Origin: Rhodobacteraceae bacterium UBA6197
Lineage (GTDB): Bacteria; Pseudomonadota; Alphaproteobacteria; Rhodobacterales; Rhodobacteraceae
Reading direction: 5' to 3'
Assembly: GCA_002422085.1 (NCBI GenBank)
Contig: DISZ01000001.1
Span: 62,001 to 126,000, forward strand
DNA: 64,000 bases
The notes beneath the pieces were generated by a model. It made no database searches and was not told the DNA's origin. It saw nothing but the letters and a program-made list of their open reading frames with translations. Made by a program: the position numbers and the translations under genes. Shown here piece by piece: positions 28,136-37,068 of this stretch (positions are counted from its first letter, which is position 1; each line of letters begins with the position of its first letter).

Positions 28136-29212
28136 TCAACCCAGCGCCACCAGATGGTTGTCCCAGGCCACGTCGGCGCGGGCCAGAGGCGCAAGGCGGC
28201 CCTTGGCAACCGAAGCGATCAGGCCGGCGCCGTCGGTCACCACAAAGCCCGTGCCCGTGCCCAGATCAGGACCAAGGCCGCAGACATCGGCGCGGGCAAG
28301 GCTCCAGATCTCGAGACCCTCGGCGTCATAGGCCTGCACCCGACCGCCGCGCGGCGAGGTGATCGCCACCTCGGCCCCCGAGGCGCAAAAGGCGATCGAG
28401 CCGGCATAGCCCTGCATCGCCAGCGCCTCGGTTTCGACGGGCGGGCAAAGCTGCACCGCCGCGCCGCGCCGGTGCAGGCCCAACAGCGGCACCGCCTCCG
28501 CCAGATCGCCCTGCCACTGCATCGCAAAGGCCACCAGCCCGTCGGCGCGCACCGCCAGATGCCGGATCGAGTTCTGCGCCAGATCGGGCAGCTCGACCAT
28601 ATCGAGCAGCGCACCCTCGGGCGAAAGATAACTGAGGTTCGGGCGCATCTCGGTCAGGTTCAGCGGCGTGCGGTCCGACGGATCGGTCTGGATGCCGCCA
28701 TTGGCCACGACCAGCATCTCAGAGCCGGGCAGCCGGCGCAGGTCATGCGGGCCGATCCCGTTCGAGGCGAATTCGCCCAGCCGCAGATAGCCGCGCGCCG
28801 CATCCCAAAGCCCGACCCTGCCGGCCGAGCCCTCGGCCACCACCTCGGAGGTGTAAAGCACGCTGCCATCGGCCGAATAGGCGCCATGGCCGTTGAACTG
28901 GCGGCCCTCGGGCGGGGTCAGCCGGGCCAGAACCGCGCCGCTGGTGCAGTCGATGACCAGTGCAAAGACACCGGGGCGACGGGCAAAGGCCACCGCCTCG
29001 GGGCGGGTCGGATGGGCGGTGGCGGCGTGACCGCGCGCCGGTAACGGCAGTTGAAACAGCGGCGCGCCCGCCGCCGTCAGCCCGAACAGCGCGTGGCCTC
29101 CCGAAGGGTCGCGGGCGGCGGCCAGAAAGGCCGGGCTGCCGACATCGGCCCAGCCAAGGCGGGGCAAGGCGGTGGCCGCGGCGAGACTGGTCAGAAAATG
29201 GCGGCGCTGCAT
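28136..29212 (-). CDS. DUF1513 family periplasmic protein
   Basis: A 358-residue protein with a probable Tat signal (MQRRHFLTSLAAATAL) and a beta-propeller-like body of repeated WD40-like blades (for example FNGHGAYSADGSVLYTSE, GIGPHDLRRLPGSEMLVVANG). DUF1513 genes almost always accompany imelysin-domain genes in iron-uptake loci, as here: the start lies 1 nt beyond the imelysin stop. The role is inferred to be periplasmic iron handling. Confidence 0.85.
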   Translation of the reverse strand: MQRRHFLTSLAAATALPRLGWADVGSPAFLAAARDPSGGHALFGLTAAGAPLFQLPLPARGHAATAHPTRPEAVAFARRPGVFALVIDCTSGAVLARLTPPEGRQFNGHGAYSADGSVLYTSEVVAEGSAGRVGLWDAARGYLRLGEFASNGIGPHDLRRLPGSEMLVVANGGIQTDPSDRTPLNLTEMRPNLSYLSPEGALLDMVELPDLAQNSIRHLAVRADGLVAFAMQWQGDLAEAVPLLGLHRRGAAVQLCPPVETEALAMQGYAGSIAFCASGAEVAITSPRGGRVQAYDAEGLEIWSLARADVCGLGPDLGTGTGFVVTDGAGLIASVAKGRLAPLARADVAWDNHLVALG

Positions 29213-29213
29213 C

Positions 29214-30227
29214 CTAGTCACCGTCAACGGCGTTGAGGCCCTTGCCGACGCCGAGGCTGGCACCGATCTCACCAAGGGCGGCGTCGACCGTCGCCTTGAC
29301 CGCCTGTTGCAAGATCTCGACCTTGAGCCGGCCCGAGGGATCGGCCACGCCGCCGAGCAAGGGGTCCGGCAGCGCCTCGGCCAGCGTGCGGGCGCGGGTG
29401 AAGGCGGCATCGGTCAGCGGCGCGGGGCCGCCCAGCGCATCGGCATAGGCCTGCAACGCCGCCAGTGACAGCGCCACATTGCGCAACGGGCGACCCGAGG
29501 CCAGCGCCTCGGCCCGTTCCGGGTGGGGGTTGTCGAAAGTGCCCAAGGGGCGGCCAAGCCGTTGATCGGCCACGAATTCCAACCCGGAAATCAGCTGCGT
29601 GAACAGCGCCTGACGGGACTCGGTCAGGGTCAGGAAGGTCAGGTTTTCCGGCGCCGGGGCGCTCAGCAGCAGATCGGCATAGCCGCCCGAGCCCGCGCTG
29701 CCCCATTCCGCCGCCACCAAGGCCGCCGTCGCTGCCAGATCCTGCGCCATCGCCCCGGCCAATGCACAGTCGTAACTGTCGGCGCCGTAGTCCGGGCCGT
29801 AAAGCAGCCGTTCAAGCCCGAACAGCCCCTTGGCCGCGACCGAGGCCTGCGCCATGCCCTCGGGCGTGGTCAGGCCGGGGTCGGCGGCGGCTTGCATCTC
29901 GGCCAGTTGCCGCGCGCCGATCGCCTTGGGGTCGGGCCAATAGGCGATCGCCAGTGCCCGGCCCTGGGTCTCGACCGGGCCAAGGCGCAGATGCGCGACC
30001 CCGAGCCAGGCGTCAAAGGCGCCATTCCATGCCGGGCGCAGCGCCGGCGCGCGGCAATCTTGCGCCGCCACCTCGGCAAGCGCCGCCGTCGCCTCGGCAA
30101 AGCGGGCATAGCCGGGCAGGATATCCTGCGTCACTGCCTCGGCCACATCGGCGCGGGTCGGCGCGGCGGCCAACAGCGCGGCGGCGGCGGCGGTCGCAAG
30201 GGTCAGGGCAAGGATTGGTCGGGTCAT
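29214..30227 (-). CDS. imelysin family periplasmic protein (EfeM/IrpA-like)
   Basis: A 337-residue secreted protein (signal peptide to about residue 25, cleavage after TRA) of the imelysin/peptidase M75 family, which binds iron or haem in the periplasm. It has the two helical-bundle halves of the fold. The conserved GxHxxE motif reads GLFGLERLLYG here, so the His is replaced by Phe while the Glu is kept. Paired downstream with DUF1513. No diiron thiol oxidoreductase or second imelysin is present, so this is a minimal version of the locus. The 30228-30456 upstream region has no evident Irr box. Confidence 0.82.
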   Translation of the reverse strand: MTRPILALTLATAAAAALLAAAPTRADVAEAVTQDILPGYARFAEATAALAEVAAQDCRAPALRPAWNGAFDAWLGVAHLRLGPVETQGRALAIAYWPDPKAIGARQLAEMQAAADPGLTTPEGMAQASVAAKGLFGLERLLYGPDYGADSYDCALAGAMAQDLAATAALVAAEWGSAGSGGYADLLLSAPAPENLTFLTLTESRQALFTQLISGLEFVADQRLGRPLGTFDNPHPERAEALASGRPLRNVALSLAALQAYADALGGPAPLTDAAFTRARTLAEALPDPLLGGVADPSGRLKVEILQQAVKATVDAALGEIGASLGVGKGLNAVDGD

Positions 30228-30456
30228 GTCGAAGTCCTGTTGTCGGGCAGCAAGGGGCAGGTCCGCGACACCATCGCGCATCACGGGTGGCAAGGACAAT
30301 CTCTTACCGAAATAGTCATCTTTGTAAATCCGAAATTTCTTCAGGCCGCAAACGGCTGACTGTCCTGCCGACACAGCCGCAGTGCCCGAAGCAGCGCCCC
30401 GATGATTTCTGGCGCGGCACCTTGGCCTGCGCCAGAACAGGGGGGTCAGGGGCTTG

Positions 30457-30491
30457 CGAAACAAGAAAGGCCGCACCCACGGTGCGGCCTT
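30457..30491 (-). terminator. rho-independent terminator of rpmG
   Basis: Read on the minus strand, AAGGCCGCACC pairs with GGTGCGGCCTT across a 3-nt loop and is followed by TTTCTTGTTT. It starts 25 nt after the rpmG stop. Confidence 0.88.
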
Positions 30492-30515
30492 GATCCTTGC
30501 GGGATGGGCTTGATC

Positions 30516-30683
30516 TTACTTGATCTTGCCTTCCTTGTATTCGACATGCTTGCGCACGACCGGATCATATTTGTTCACGGTCATTTTTTCCGTCATGGTG
30601 CGGGCATTCTTCTTGGTCACGTAGAAGTGCCCGGTGCCCGCCGTCGAGTTCAGACGGATCTTGATCGTCGTCGGCTTCGCCAT
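30516..30683 (-). CDS. rpmG: 50S ribosomal protein L33
   Basis: A 55-residue ribosomal protein of the cysteine-free L33 type. It begins [18 protein letters not shown], continues with the conserved [11 protein letters not shown], and ends [13 protein letters not shown]. Length and sequence are standard. AGGAGAC lies before the ATG, and a terminator follows the stop. Confidence 0.97.
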
Positions 30684-30839
30684 AATCAGTCTCCTAGAGC
30701 CGGGCGATCACCGCCCGAAAAATCCTTGAAGCCCGCCTTTTACCCATGGCCCGGCCCGAGTCAACACCAATCGCACCAAATCTGGCGAATACTGGCGCGC
30801 GGGTGACGCCGCGCGCGTGCCCGCTGCGGCCAGCGGCGA

Positions 30840-31550
30840 TCAGACCAGCGGCTTGCCCATCCCGGTATGGATCTGCGCGACGGTGGCGGCCTCGAGGCCC
30901 AGCGCCTGCGCCAGATTGCGCAGATAGACACGCTCGGCATCGGTATCGACCTTGATCGCCATCAACGAGGCGGAATAGACCTGCGTCTTGAGCGTCTCGC
31001 CCGCCGCCGAGGCCAGCGCGGACACATCCAGCGGCGCGTCCAGTTCGCCCTGCACGAAGGCGATTTCCGCCTCGGAGGCCTCCTTCAGATGCGACAGGAT
31101 CTGCGCGCGTTCGTCGGCGTCGATCTGACCGTCGGATTTCGCCGCCTGAATCATCGCCCGGATCATCAGCTGGGCGTTTTCCTCGGCCAGTGCGTCGACC
31201 GGAGTGCCCGCCGTCAGGTTGCCCCAAAGGTCGCCCATCGACTTGGCCCCCGCCCCGGCGGCGCCACTCATCGCCGCGACAAGGCTGCCCAGACCGGCCT
31301 CGGTCGCTTCGGTCGCGCCCGCCGCCGCGCCGCCGAACTTGGTGAACATGTCGCGCACCGCGTCCTTGCCGCCCGGCACGCCGAACTTCTCGGCCATGTC
31401 GCCCACCTGATCGGCCATGCCGCCCGGCGCACCCGCCCCGCGCAGCGCGTCCTTGACGCCATCCATTCCGCCCAGTTTGCGGTATTTATCCACCCCACGT
31501 GCGGCGGCAAAGCCCACGGCAAGCATGGCAAGGGTTTTGACAAAACTCAT
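30840..31550 (-). CDS. TerB-like/DUF533 protein
   Basis: A 236-residue protein. The N-terminal hydrophobic stretch (MSFVKTLAMLAVGFAAARG) is a membrane anchor or signal. A Gly/Ala/Met-rich linker runs to about residue 120. The C-terminal helical domain (about 120-236) has the acidic TerB pattern: LMIRAMIQAAKSDGQIDADE is the characteristic metal-binding-like helix-loop. TerB-like proteins are linked to envelope stress and metal sensing. AAAGGAGAC precedes the ATG. It lies next to rnpB, with no ter-type partner adjacent. Confidence 0.82.
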   Translation of the reverse strand: MSFVKTLAMLAVGFAAARGVDKYRKLGGMDGVKDALRGAGAPGGMADQVGDMAEKFGVPGGKDAVRDMFTKFGGAAAGATEATEAGLGSLVAAMSGAAGAGAKSMGDLWGNLTAGTPVDALAEENAQLMIRAMIQAAKSDGQIDADERAQILSHLKEASEAEIAFVQGELDAPLDVSALASAAGETLKTQVYSASLMAIKVDTDAERVYLRNLAQALGLEAATVAQIHTGMGKPLV

Positions 31551-31667
31551 GACGGTCTCCTTTTGACAGGTTGGCCTCATGCGCGGATGAGTCCGCGCCT
31601 GTCCTGATACTTGGGAAAGGTCGTCGATCCGACAAGGGGAAACCCGAATTTTTCGGCCGAAATCGGT

Positions 31668-32091
31668 GCGCGGATGGCCTGTAAGCCGGATTTTGTTCCG
31701 GGGCCGCTTGCGCAAACCCCTTCGATGACCATTCCTCTGGCCCCGCCGTTGCCGACGGGATCTAGCTGCCAACCCGGGCCTCTCGGGTCGAAGTTCCCTG
31801 CGGCGGTATCGGTTGCCCGACCTGCCCCGCGCGAGGCCCCTATTCGGCGTTGCTCCCGGTGGGGCTTGCCGTGCCGGTCCTGTTACCAGGCCCGCGGTGG
31901 GCTTTTACCCCACCGTTTCACCCTTGCCTGCCGCAAGCGGCGGGCGGTTTCTTTTCTGTGGCGCTTTCCCTGGGGTTGCCCCCGCCGGGCGTTACCCGGC
32001 ACCGTTTCTTCATGGAGTCCGGACTTTCCTCGCGCGCCCCGGTTTCCGCGAACGGACCCTTGAACGCACGCGGTCATCCGGCCATCCGCGC
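31668..32091 (-). ncRNA. rnpB: RNase P RNA, type A
   Basis: RNase P RNA is the catalytic subunit that matures the 5' ends of tRNAs. On the minus strand the P4 5' half appears as GAGGAAAGTCCGGACTCC near 32030. The conserved J5/15 and P7-P10 region CAGGGAAAGCGCCACAGAAA lies near 31965, and the 3' end is AACAAAATCCGGCTTACAGG. Helix P1 is perfect: GCGCGGATGGCC at 32091-32080 pairs with GGCCATCCGCGC at 31679-31668. The resulting length of 424 nt is normal for alphaproteobacteria. The ends are set by P1 and may be off by a few bases. Confidence 0.96.
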
Positions 32092-32097
32092 GCAGGC

Positions 32098-32126
32098 GGC
32101 TTACGCGCCGCCGCGCCCCACGTCAA
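32098..32126 (-). promoter_or_regulatory. housekeeping promoter of rnpB
   Basis: On the minus strand, TTGACG (32126-32121) and TAAGCC (32103-32098) are separated by 17 nt. The predicted start, 7 nt further on, is 32091, exactly the first base of helix P1. Confidence 0.7.
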
Positions 32127-32353
32127 CGCAAATACCCCGAACCATGGAGGGCGGTCAGCGTCTGAAGGTGAGTATTTGAGCCAAAAAGAAGCGGCGGCAG
32201 TCTTTGCGTTTCTGTTTTCCGGCCAAGCGGCGCGGCGCGGGGCGGGGCGGGCGTCGATGCCGGGCCGGATTGCGGCGGCGTGCGCGGCGCAGGCAGGCCG
32301 GCTGTGGGGATCGGGCGCTGTCAATGTGATCGACGGCCAGACACGCGGCACGC

Positions 32354-32395
32354 GGGGGGGGGGGCCCTTTGGGGGGCCTTTTTTGCAAGAAGGCC
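32354..32395. repeat. G11 run and GGCCTTTTTTGCAAGAAGGCC palindrome
   Basis: An uninterrupted run of 11 G (32354-32364) is followed by a 21-nt imperfect palindrome with a TTGCAAG core (32375-32395). The palindrome is related to those at 23605 and 26756. The remaining gap 32127-32510 contains no other gene. Homopolymer runs of this length can slip in replication or sequencing. Confidence 0.7.
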
Positions 32396-32510
32396 GTCGC
32401 AAGCTTGCCTATGGGTTGAGATCAGATCCAATATGCCGGCAACAGGCCGAAGGGCCGAAAAGTGCCCGACGAAACGCGACGCCTTTGAGCGGGCCACAGC
32501 GGAGAAGAAG

Positions 32511-33545
32511 ATGCGCAGCACAAAGGTCATTCATGTCGTCTCGTGTCATGCCGAGGGCGAGGTCGGGGATGTCATCGTCGGGGGTGTGGCGCCGCCACCG
32601 GGAGAGACGCTTTGGGAACAGCGCAAATGGATTGCAAAGGACGAGACGCTGCGCAACTTCGTGCTCAATGAACCACGCGGCGGGGTCTTTCGTCATGTGA
32701 ACCTACTGGTTCCGCCCAAGCATCCCGAGGCACAGGCCGCCTGGATCATCATGGAGCCCGAGGACACGCCGCCGATGTCCGGATCGAACTCGATCTGCGT
32801 GGCGACCGTGCTGCTCGACAGTGGCATCATTGCGATGCAGGAGCCCATCACAGAGATGGTGCTCGAGGCGCCTGGGGGGCTGGTCCGGGTGAGGGCCGAA
32901 TGTGCCAACGGCAAGGCCGACCGTATCCATGTGGAGAACCTGCCGTCATTTGCCAGCCGCCTTGCCGTGCCGCTTGAGGTGCCGGGGCTGGGGACGATCC
33001 GCGTTGACACCGCGTTTGGCGGGGACAGTTTCGTGGTTGTGGATCCCGACGCGCTTGGGGTCGCGCTGGTGGCGCAAAACGCGCGCGACATCGCCGAGCT
33101 TGGCATCCGGATCACCAATGCCGCCAATGCGCAGTACCGTTTCGAGCACCCCGAAAAGCCCGACTGGGGGCATCATTCCTTCTGCCTTTTTGCCGGCAGG
33201 ATCCTGCGCGAGGGCAACCAGCTGCGCGCGCCATCGGTCGTTGCGATTCAGCCCGGCAAGCTGGACCGTTCACCGACCGGCACTGCGGTATCGGCGCGCA
33301 TGGCGATCTTGCATGCGCGCGGGGAAATGGGGCCAAAGGACCGCTTTACCGGCGTGTCGATTATTGGCTCGGAGTTTCACGGCAAGATACTGGGAACGAC
33401 ACGGGTTGGCGATCTTGACGCGGTCCGGCCCGAGATCAGCGGCCGGGCCTGGATCACGGGAACGCATCAGCACATGCTGGACCCCAGCGACCCCTGGCCC
33501 GGCGGCTACCGTATCGCGGACACCTGGCCGCGCCTTTTTGGATAG
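32511..33545 (+). CDS. proline racemase superfamily protein with Ser/Thr active-site pair
   Basis: A 344-residue cytosolic enzyme of the PrdF/4-hydroxyproline epimerase/3-hydroxyproline dehydratase superfamily. The fold is the two-lobed diaminopimelate-epimerase type. The positions of the two catalytic thiols are MSGSNS (Ser90 for Cys) and DRSPTGTA (Thr256 for Cys). In characterised members the pairs are Cys/Cys (racemase, epimerase), Ser/Cys (epimerase/dehydratase) and Cys/Thr (trans-3-hydroxy-L-proline dehydratase). A Ser/Thr pair does not fit any of these, so the activity is uncertain; with its neighbours, a dehydratase acting on a 3-hydroxyproline or related imino acid is most likely. GGAG precedes the ATG at 32511. 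It is convergent with the dehydrogenase gene. Confidence 0.8.
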   Translation: MRSTKVIHVVSCHAEGEVGDVIVGGVAPPPGETLWEQRKWIAKDETLRNFVLNEPRGGVFRHVNLLVPPKHPEAQAAWIIMEPEDTPPMSGSNSICVATVLLDSGIIAMQEPITEMVLEAPGGLVRVRAECANGKADRIHVENLPSFASRLAVPLEVPGLGTIRVDTAFGGDSFVVVDPDALGVALVAQNARDIAELGIRITNAANAQYRFEHPEKPDWGHHSFCLFAGRILREGNQLRAPSVVAIQPGKLDRSPTGTAVSARMAILHARGEMGPKDRFTGVSIIGSEFHGKILGTTRVGDLDAVRPEISGRAWITGTHQHMLDPSDPWPGGYRIADTWPRLFG

Positions 33546-33551
33546 GGGCAC

Positions 33552-33640
33552 CGCCTGCCAGAGACGCGGCCTGGCAGCGATATGGCCTGACAGCGACGCG
33601 GCCCGCCAGAGATACCGCCCGCCAGAGACACGCGGTATCT
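33552..33640. repeat. 15-17-nt minisatellite with GTCTCTGGCAGGC unit
   Basis: Five degenerate copies, read on the minus strand as GTCTCTGGCGGGCGG, TATCTCTGGCGGGCCGC, GTCGCTGTCAGGCCA, TATCGCTGCCAGGCCGC and GTCTCTGGCAGGCGG. They fill the convergent gap right after the stop of the racemase-family gene. The same unit recurs at 40671. Confidence 0.75.
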
Positions 33641-33657
33641 GGCAGGCCGTTTCCCGG

Positions 33658-34908
33658 TCAGAAACGCCGCGGGTCGAAGGCCGTGAGCGCGATTTCCGGA
33701 TCGCGCCGCGCGGCGAGGTCGGCGACAAGCCTGGCGGTGCCGGCCGACTGGGTCAGGCCAAGATGGCCGTGGCCAAAGGCGTAGATCACGTGATCCGACT
33801 TTGGCGAGCGGCCGATCACCGGCAGGCTGTCGGGCAAGGAGGGCCGGAACCCCATCCACTGCGTGCCGCCGCGCGGATCGAAACCCGGCAGGAATTCGCT
33901 GGCCTTGCGCACGAGGATCTCGGCGCGTTTGTAGTTCGGCGGCAGCTTCAACCCGCCAAGTTCGACGGCACCGCCAACCCTCAGCCCCTCGCCGATACGG
34001 GTAACCACAAAGCCGTGGTTGCTGAAGGTCAGATGCGTGCGCAGATCGAAGCTGGCGGTCGGAAAGGTCGTGTTGTAGCCGCGCTCGGTTTCCAGCGGGA
34101 TCCGGTCGCCAAGCGTGCGCGCAAGATGATGCGACCAGGCGCCCGCCGCGACAACGACCTGAGCCGCGCGGCGTGACCCCGCGCCGGTGACCACATCGAC
34201 CCCGCTCAGATGCGGCGTCACGGCCCGGATGTCGGCGATCTCGATCACCCCGCCTGCGTCAACGAAACGCCGGGCAAGGTGGTTGGTCCAAAGTGCCGGA
34301 TCGACGGTATTCATCCAGTCCGGCGTAAAGCCCGCATGGGTAAAGCGCGGGTGCACGCCCGGTTGGATCCGGGCGATGGCATCGGGGCTTTCGAGCAATT
34401 CAAGGGCGATCCCGTGGCGGCGGCGCAGCTCCCACGCCGGCAGGCTTGCCTCGAACTGCGCCCGGCCTTCATAAAGCTGGAGCTGCCCCTGACGGCGCAT
34501 GAGCGGCTCGCCCGAAACCTCGACGATCAGCCGCTCGAGCGATTGGCGCGACAGGCGCATCAACGCGGACTGGGCGGTGACCGACGCGTCATAGCGGTCT
34601 TGCCAGCTCGCGCGCCAGAAACGCAGCATCCACGGCGCGATCCTTGCCGCATAGGCGGGGCGGAGCGACAGCGGCCCAAGCGGATCCAGCAGCCATTTCG
34701 GGGCCTTGCGCATGATGCCGGGCGTCGCCAGCGGTTCGATATCGGTAAAGGCAAAGGCCCCCGCATTGCCGCACGAGGCCTCGGCGGCAACGCCCTTGCG
34801 GTCGAGAATGCGGACCTTGTGCCCATCGGCCTGAAGCGCAAGCGCGGCAGTGACGCCGATGATCCCCGCCCCGATGACAAGGATTTCAGTTTGATCGGAT
34901 TGCGCCAT
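33658..34908 (-). CDS. FAD-dependent D-hydroxyproline/D-amino-acid dehydrogenase
   Basis: A 416-residue flavoprotein of the DadA/glycine-oxidase family. The N-terminal dinucleotide motif is VIGAGIIGVTAALALQ, the second strand ends in the acidic ILDRKG, and the C-terminal FAD-binding segment is YAFGHGHLGLTQSAGTA. In hydroxyproline clusters this enzyme oxidises cis-4-hydroxy-D-proline to 1-pyrroline-4-hydroxy-2-carboxylate and passes electrons to the respiratory chain. Its position beside the epimerase, deaminase and aldehyde dehydrogenase genes supports that role. It follows the epimerase in the same direction, separated by a minisatellite. Confidence 0.85.
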   Translation of the reverse strand: MAQSDQTEILVIGAGIIGVTAALALQADGHKVRILDRKGVAAEASCGNAGAFAFTDIEPLATPGIMRKAPKWLLDPLGPLSLRPAYAARIAPWMLRFWRASWQDRYDASVTAQSALMRLSRQSLERLIVEVSGEPLMRRQGQLQLYEGRAQFEASLPAWELRRRHGIALELLESPDAIARIQPGVHPRFTHAGFTPDWMNTVDPALWTNHLARRFVDAGGVIEIADIRAVTPHLSGVDVVTGAGSRRAAQVVVAAGAWSHHLARTLGDRIPLETERGYNTTFPTASFDLRTHLTFSNHGFVVTRIGEGLRVGGAVELGGLKLPPNYKRAEILVRKASEFLPGFDPRGGTQWMGFRPSLPDSLPVIGRSPKSDHVIYAFGHGHLGLTQSAGTARLVADLAARRDPEIALTAFDPRRF

Positions 34909-34996
34909 GGCGGGTCTAGTTCCTGTTTGAGGCTATTGGTGAAGGACAGGTTTGGTGCCTTGCTCGCACCGGGCGACGGGGATCACCGGGCAAGTG

Positions 34997-35130
34997 GGAA
35001 CACAGGGCGGCGCGGAACGCGGGACCGCAGGGAACACGGGGCGACAGGAAACACGGAGCCGCAGGGAACACCGGGCGGCGCGGAACGCGGGGCGACAGGA
35101 AACACGGAGCCGCGGGGTTCACAGGGCGAT
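34997..35130. repeat. 17-nt minisatellite overlapping the 4HypE stop
   Basis: Eight imperfect copies of GGGAACACGGGGCGGCA (variants GGAACGCGGGACCGCA, GGAAACACGGAGCCGCA). The last copy overlaps the final four codons of the epimerase gene. The array separates the epimerase and dehydrogenase genes. Confidence 0.8.
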
Positions 35131-36051
35131 CCCTTTTCTGAACGGATCCTGCGCCAGAAAAAGCAGTTCGCTTTCGGCCATGACATAGGCCTTGCCGGTG
35201 ATCGAGGGGATCACGCCGCCGTTCGGGCCCTTGCGGTAGGACAGCCGGTAGGTGCTGCCGATGACGCTTTCCTGCACGATCTCGTCGCCCTCGCCAAGCC
35301 GACCATCCGCTGCGAGGCAGGCGAGGCGCGCCGAACAGCCGGTGCCGCAGGGCGACCGGTCGTAGGCGTCATCGGGGCAAAGCACGAAGTTGCGGCTGTG
35401 CCCCTCGGCGGTTTCGGCGGGGCCGTAGAAGATCACATGATCGACCGGCGTGCCGGTATCGCATCCCACGCCCTTGGCCCAAAGCGCCGCACGCACCGCG
35501 ACCGTGACCGTGGTCAGTTGCGCGATGTTCGACGCGGTGACGGGGATCGGGCTGGGGTCAACTAGGTAAAAGCAGTTGCCGCCATAGGCCACGTCGCCGG
35601 AAATCGTCCCGAATCCGTCAACCTCGACCGACACCGCCTGTTGCGTGCGCCGACTTTCGACATTGGTCACCGTCACGGTGTTCGGGTCGATGACATCGAC
35701 GGTGACGACACCCACCGGGGTCTCGATCTTGTGCAAGCCCAGACCGATGCGCCCCATGTGCACAAGCGTCGCGGCAAGGCCGATCGTGCCATGCCCGCAC
35801 ATGCCAAGCACCGCCTTTGAGTCAAAGTAGATCACGCCGGTCACGCAGTCGGGATCGACCGGCGTGACCAAGAGGGCGCAGACCATCGCCACCTGACCGC
35901 GCGGCTCGAGGATGACCGAGCGGTAGAAATCGTGATGTTCGCTCGCAAGCCGGCGCGCGCGATCGGCCAGAGGCCCGGACCCCAGATCCGGGCCGCCGTC
36001 GAGGATCACCCGGGTGGGCTCGCCTCCGGTATGGCTGTCGATCACATGCAT
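35119..36051 (-). CDS. 4-hydroxyproline 2-epimerase
   Basis: Converts trans-4-hydroxy-L-proline to cis-4-hydroxy-D-proline, the first step of the pathway. The 310-residue protein has the standard N-terminus HVIDSHTGGEPTRVI and both catalytic cysteines: Cys85 (GMCGHGTIG) and Cys235 (DRSPCGTGCSA). The Cys/Cys pair with this N-terminus is that of 4HypE rather than of 3-hydroxyproline dehydratase. The start overlaps the end of the DapA-family gene by 10 nt, so translation is coupled. Confidence 0.92.
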   Translation of the reverse strand: MHVIDSHTGGEPTRVILDGGPDLGSGPLADRARRLASEHHDFYRSVILEPRGQVAMVCALLVTPVDPDCVTGVIYFDSKAVLGMCGHGTIGLAATLVHMGRIGLGLHKIETPVGVVTVDVIDPNTVTVTNVESRRTQQAVSVEVDGFGTISGDVAYGGNCFYLVDPSPIPVTASNIAQLTTVTVAVRAALWAKGVGCDTGTPVDHVIFYGPAETAEGHSRNFVLCPDDAYDRSPCGTGCSARLACLAADGRLGEGDEIVQESVIGSTYRLSYRKGPNGGVIPSITGKAYVMAESELLFLAQDPFRKGIAL

Positions 36052-37001
36052 TCGGCGATCACTCCGCCCTGCTTTGACCAGTTCGCGAACCAGGCGTTGA
36101 ACTGGTCGAACTGGGCCGCGCAGAACCCGGCCTGAGACGGCGACAGCGCATCGGTTTCGTTGATGTGCAGCAGGTACTGATCGTCGCCCCCCAGAACCAT
36201 GAGATGTTTGAAGTAAAGCACGAGATCGACGCCCTCATCGAATTTCGCCAGCACTGCAAGGGCGCTTTCAAGTTCGCGCGCGCGCAGATCGGCTTCGGGG
36301 TCGCCTTGGGCTGCGCGCTTTGACAGCGCCACTTGCAACAGCGCCTCTTTCGGCAGGATCGAGCCGATGCCGGTGATCGCCCCCACCGCGCCGCATTTCA
36401 CGAAACCGTGGTAGATCTCGGTATCCACGCCCACCATCAGGATGACATCGTCATCTTGCGAGGTGATGTGTTCGGCGGCGTAGCTGAGATCGGCCTTGCC
36501 GCCGAATTCCTTGAACCCGATCAGGTTCTTGTGCTCGGCGCGCAGGGCAAAGAACAGGTCGGCCTTGGTCGAGTAGCCATAGTAGGGGCTGTTGTAGATG
36601 ATCGCGGGCACGTCCGGCGCGGCGTCGAGGATCGCCTTGAAATGGTTGCGCTGTGCGGCGACCGAGAGGCCACGCGACAGAACCCGCGGGATCACCATCA
36701 AACCAGCCGCACCAACCTTCTGGGCGTGCGCGGCATGGGCCACGGCGGATTTCGTGTTGATCGCGCCGGTTCCGACAACCACCGGCACGCCGGCTTCGGT
36801 CAGACGCGCGACACCTTCCATGCGCTGCGCGTCGGTCATCAGCGGCCAGTCACCGCAAGAACCGCAATAGACCACGCCGGACATGCCCGCCGCGATCAGC
36901 TCCTTGCCCTTGCGCACCAGTGCGTCGAAGTCGGGTTGGCGATCGGGCGTGCAAGGGGTCAGCAGCGCGGGGATCGTGCCGAAAAACACTTCTTTGTTCA
37001 T
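36042..37001 (-). CDS. 1-pyrroline-4-hydroxy-2-carboxylate deaminase, DapA/NAL superfamily
   Basis: A 319-residue TIM-barrel class I aldolase-like enzyme. The Schiff-base lysine is Lys164 (LIGFKEFGG) and the catalytic Tyr is Tyr136 (IIYNSPYYG). The substrate-loop GSCGDWPLMT replaces the GTTGE of dihydrodipicolinate synthase. In hydroxyproline clusters this family removes ammonia and water from pyrroline-hydroxycarboxylate to give 2-oxoglutarate semialdehyde. Placement between the epimerase and aconitase X genes supports this over lysine synthesis. Confidence 0.88.
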   Translation of the reverse strand: MNKEVFFGTIPALLTPCTPDRQPDFDALVRKGKELIAAGMSGVVYCGSCGDWPLMTDAQRMEGVARLTEAGVPVVVGTGAINTKSAVAHAAHAQKVGAAGLMVIPRVLSRGLSVAAQRNHFKAILDAAPDVPAIIYNSPYYGYSTKADLFFALRAEHKNLIGFKEFGGKADLSYAAEHITSQDDDVILMVGVDTEIYHGFVKCGAVGAITGIGSILPKEALLQVALSKRAAQGDPEADLRARELESALAVLAKFDEGVDLVLYFKHLMVLGGDDQYLLHINETDALSPSQAGFCAAQFDQFNAWFANWSKQGGVIAECM

Positions 37002-37068
37002 GGGGATGGCTCCGTTGGTTGTTCTATTGGGGGTAGGCCGCGTCGGGCCGCCGGGTCGCGATCAGCGA

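Noticed and set aside
26914..28362. 482-residue plus-strand frame
   Set aside because: It crosses the cytochrome, the gap and the DUF1513 gene in antisense, with Arg/Pro-rich composition and no ribosome site.
34997..35130. CRISPR-like array
   Set aside because: The units are 17 nt, adjacent and degenerate, with no unique spacers and no cas genes nearby.
36042..37001. Dihydrodipicolinate synthase (dapA) of lysine synthesis
   Set aside because: The GTTGE loop is replaced by GSCGDWP, and the gene is coupled to the hydroxyproline epimerase gene.
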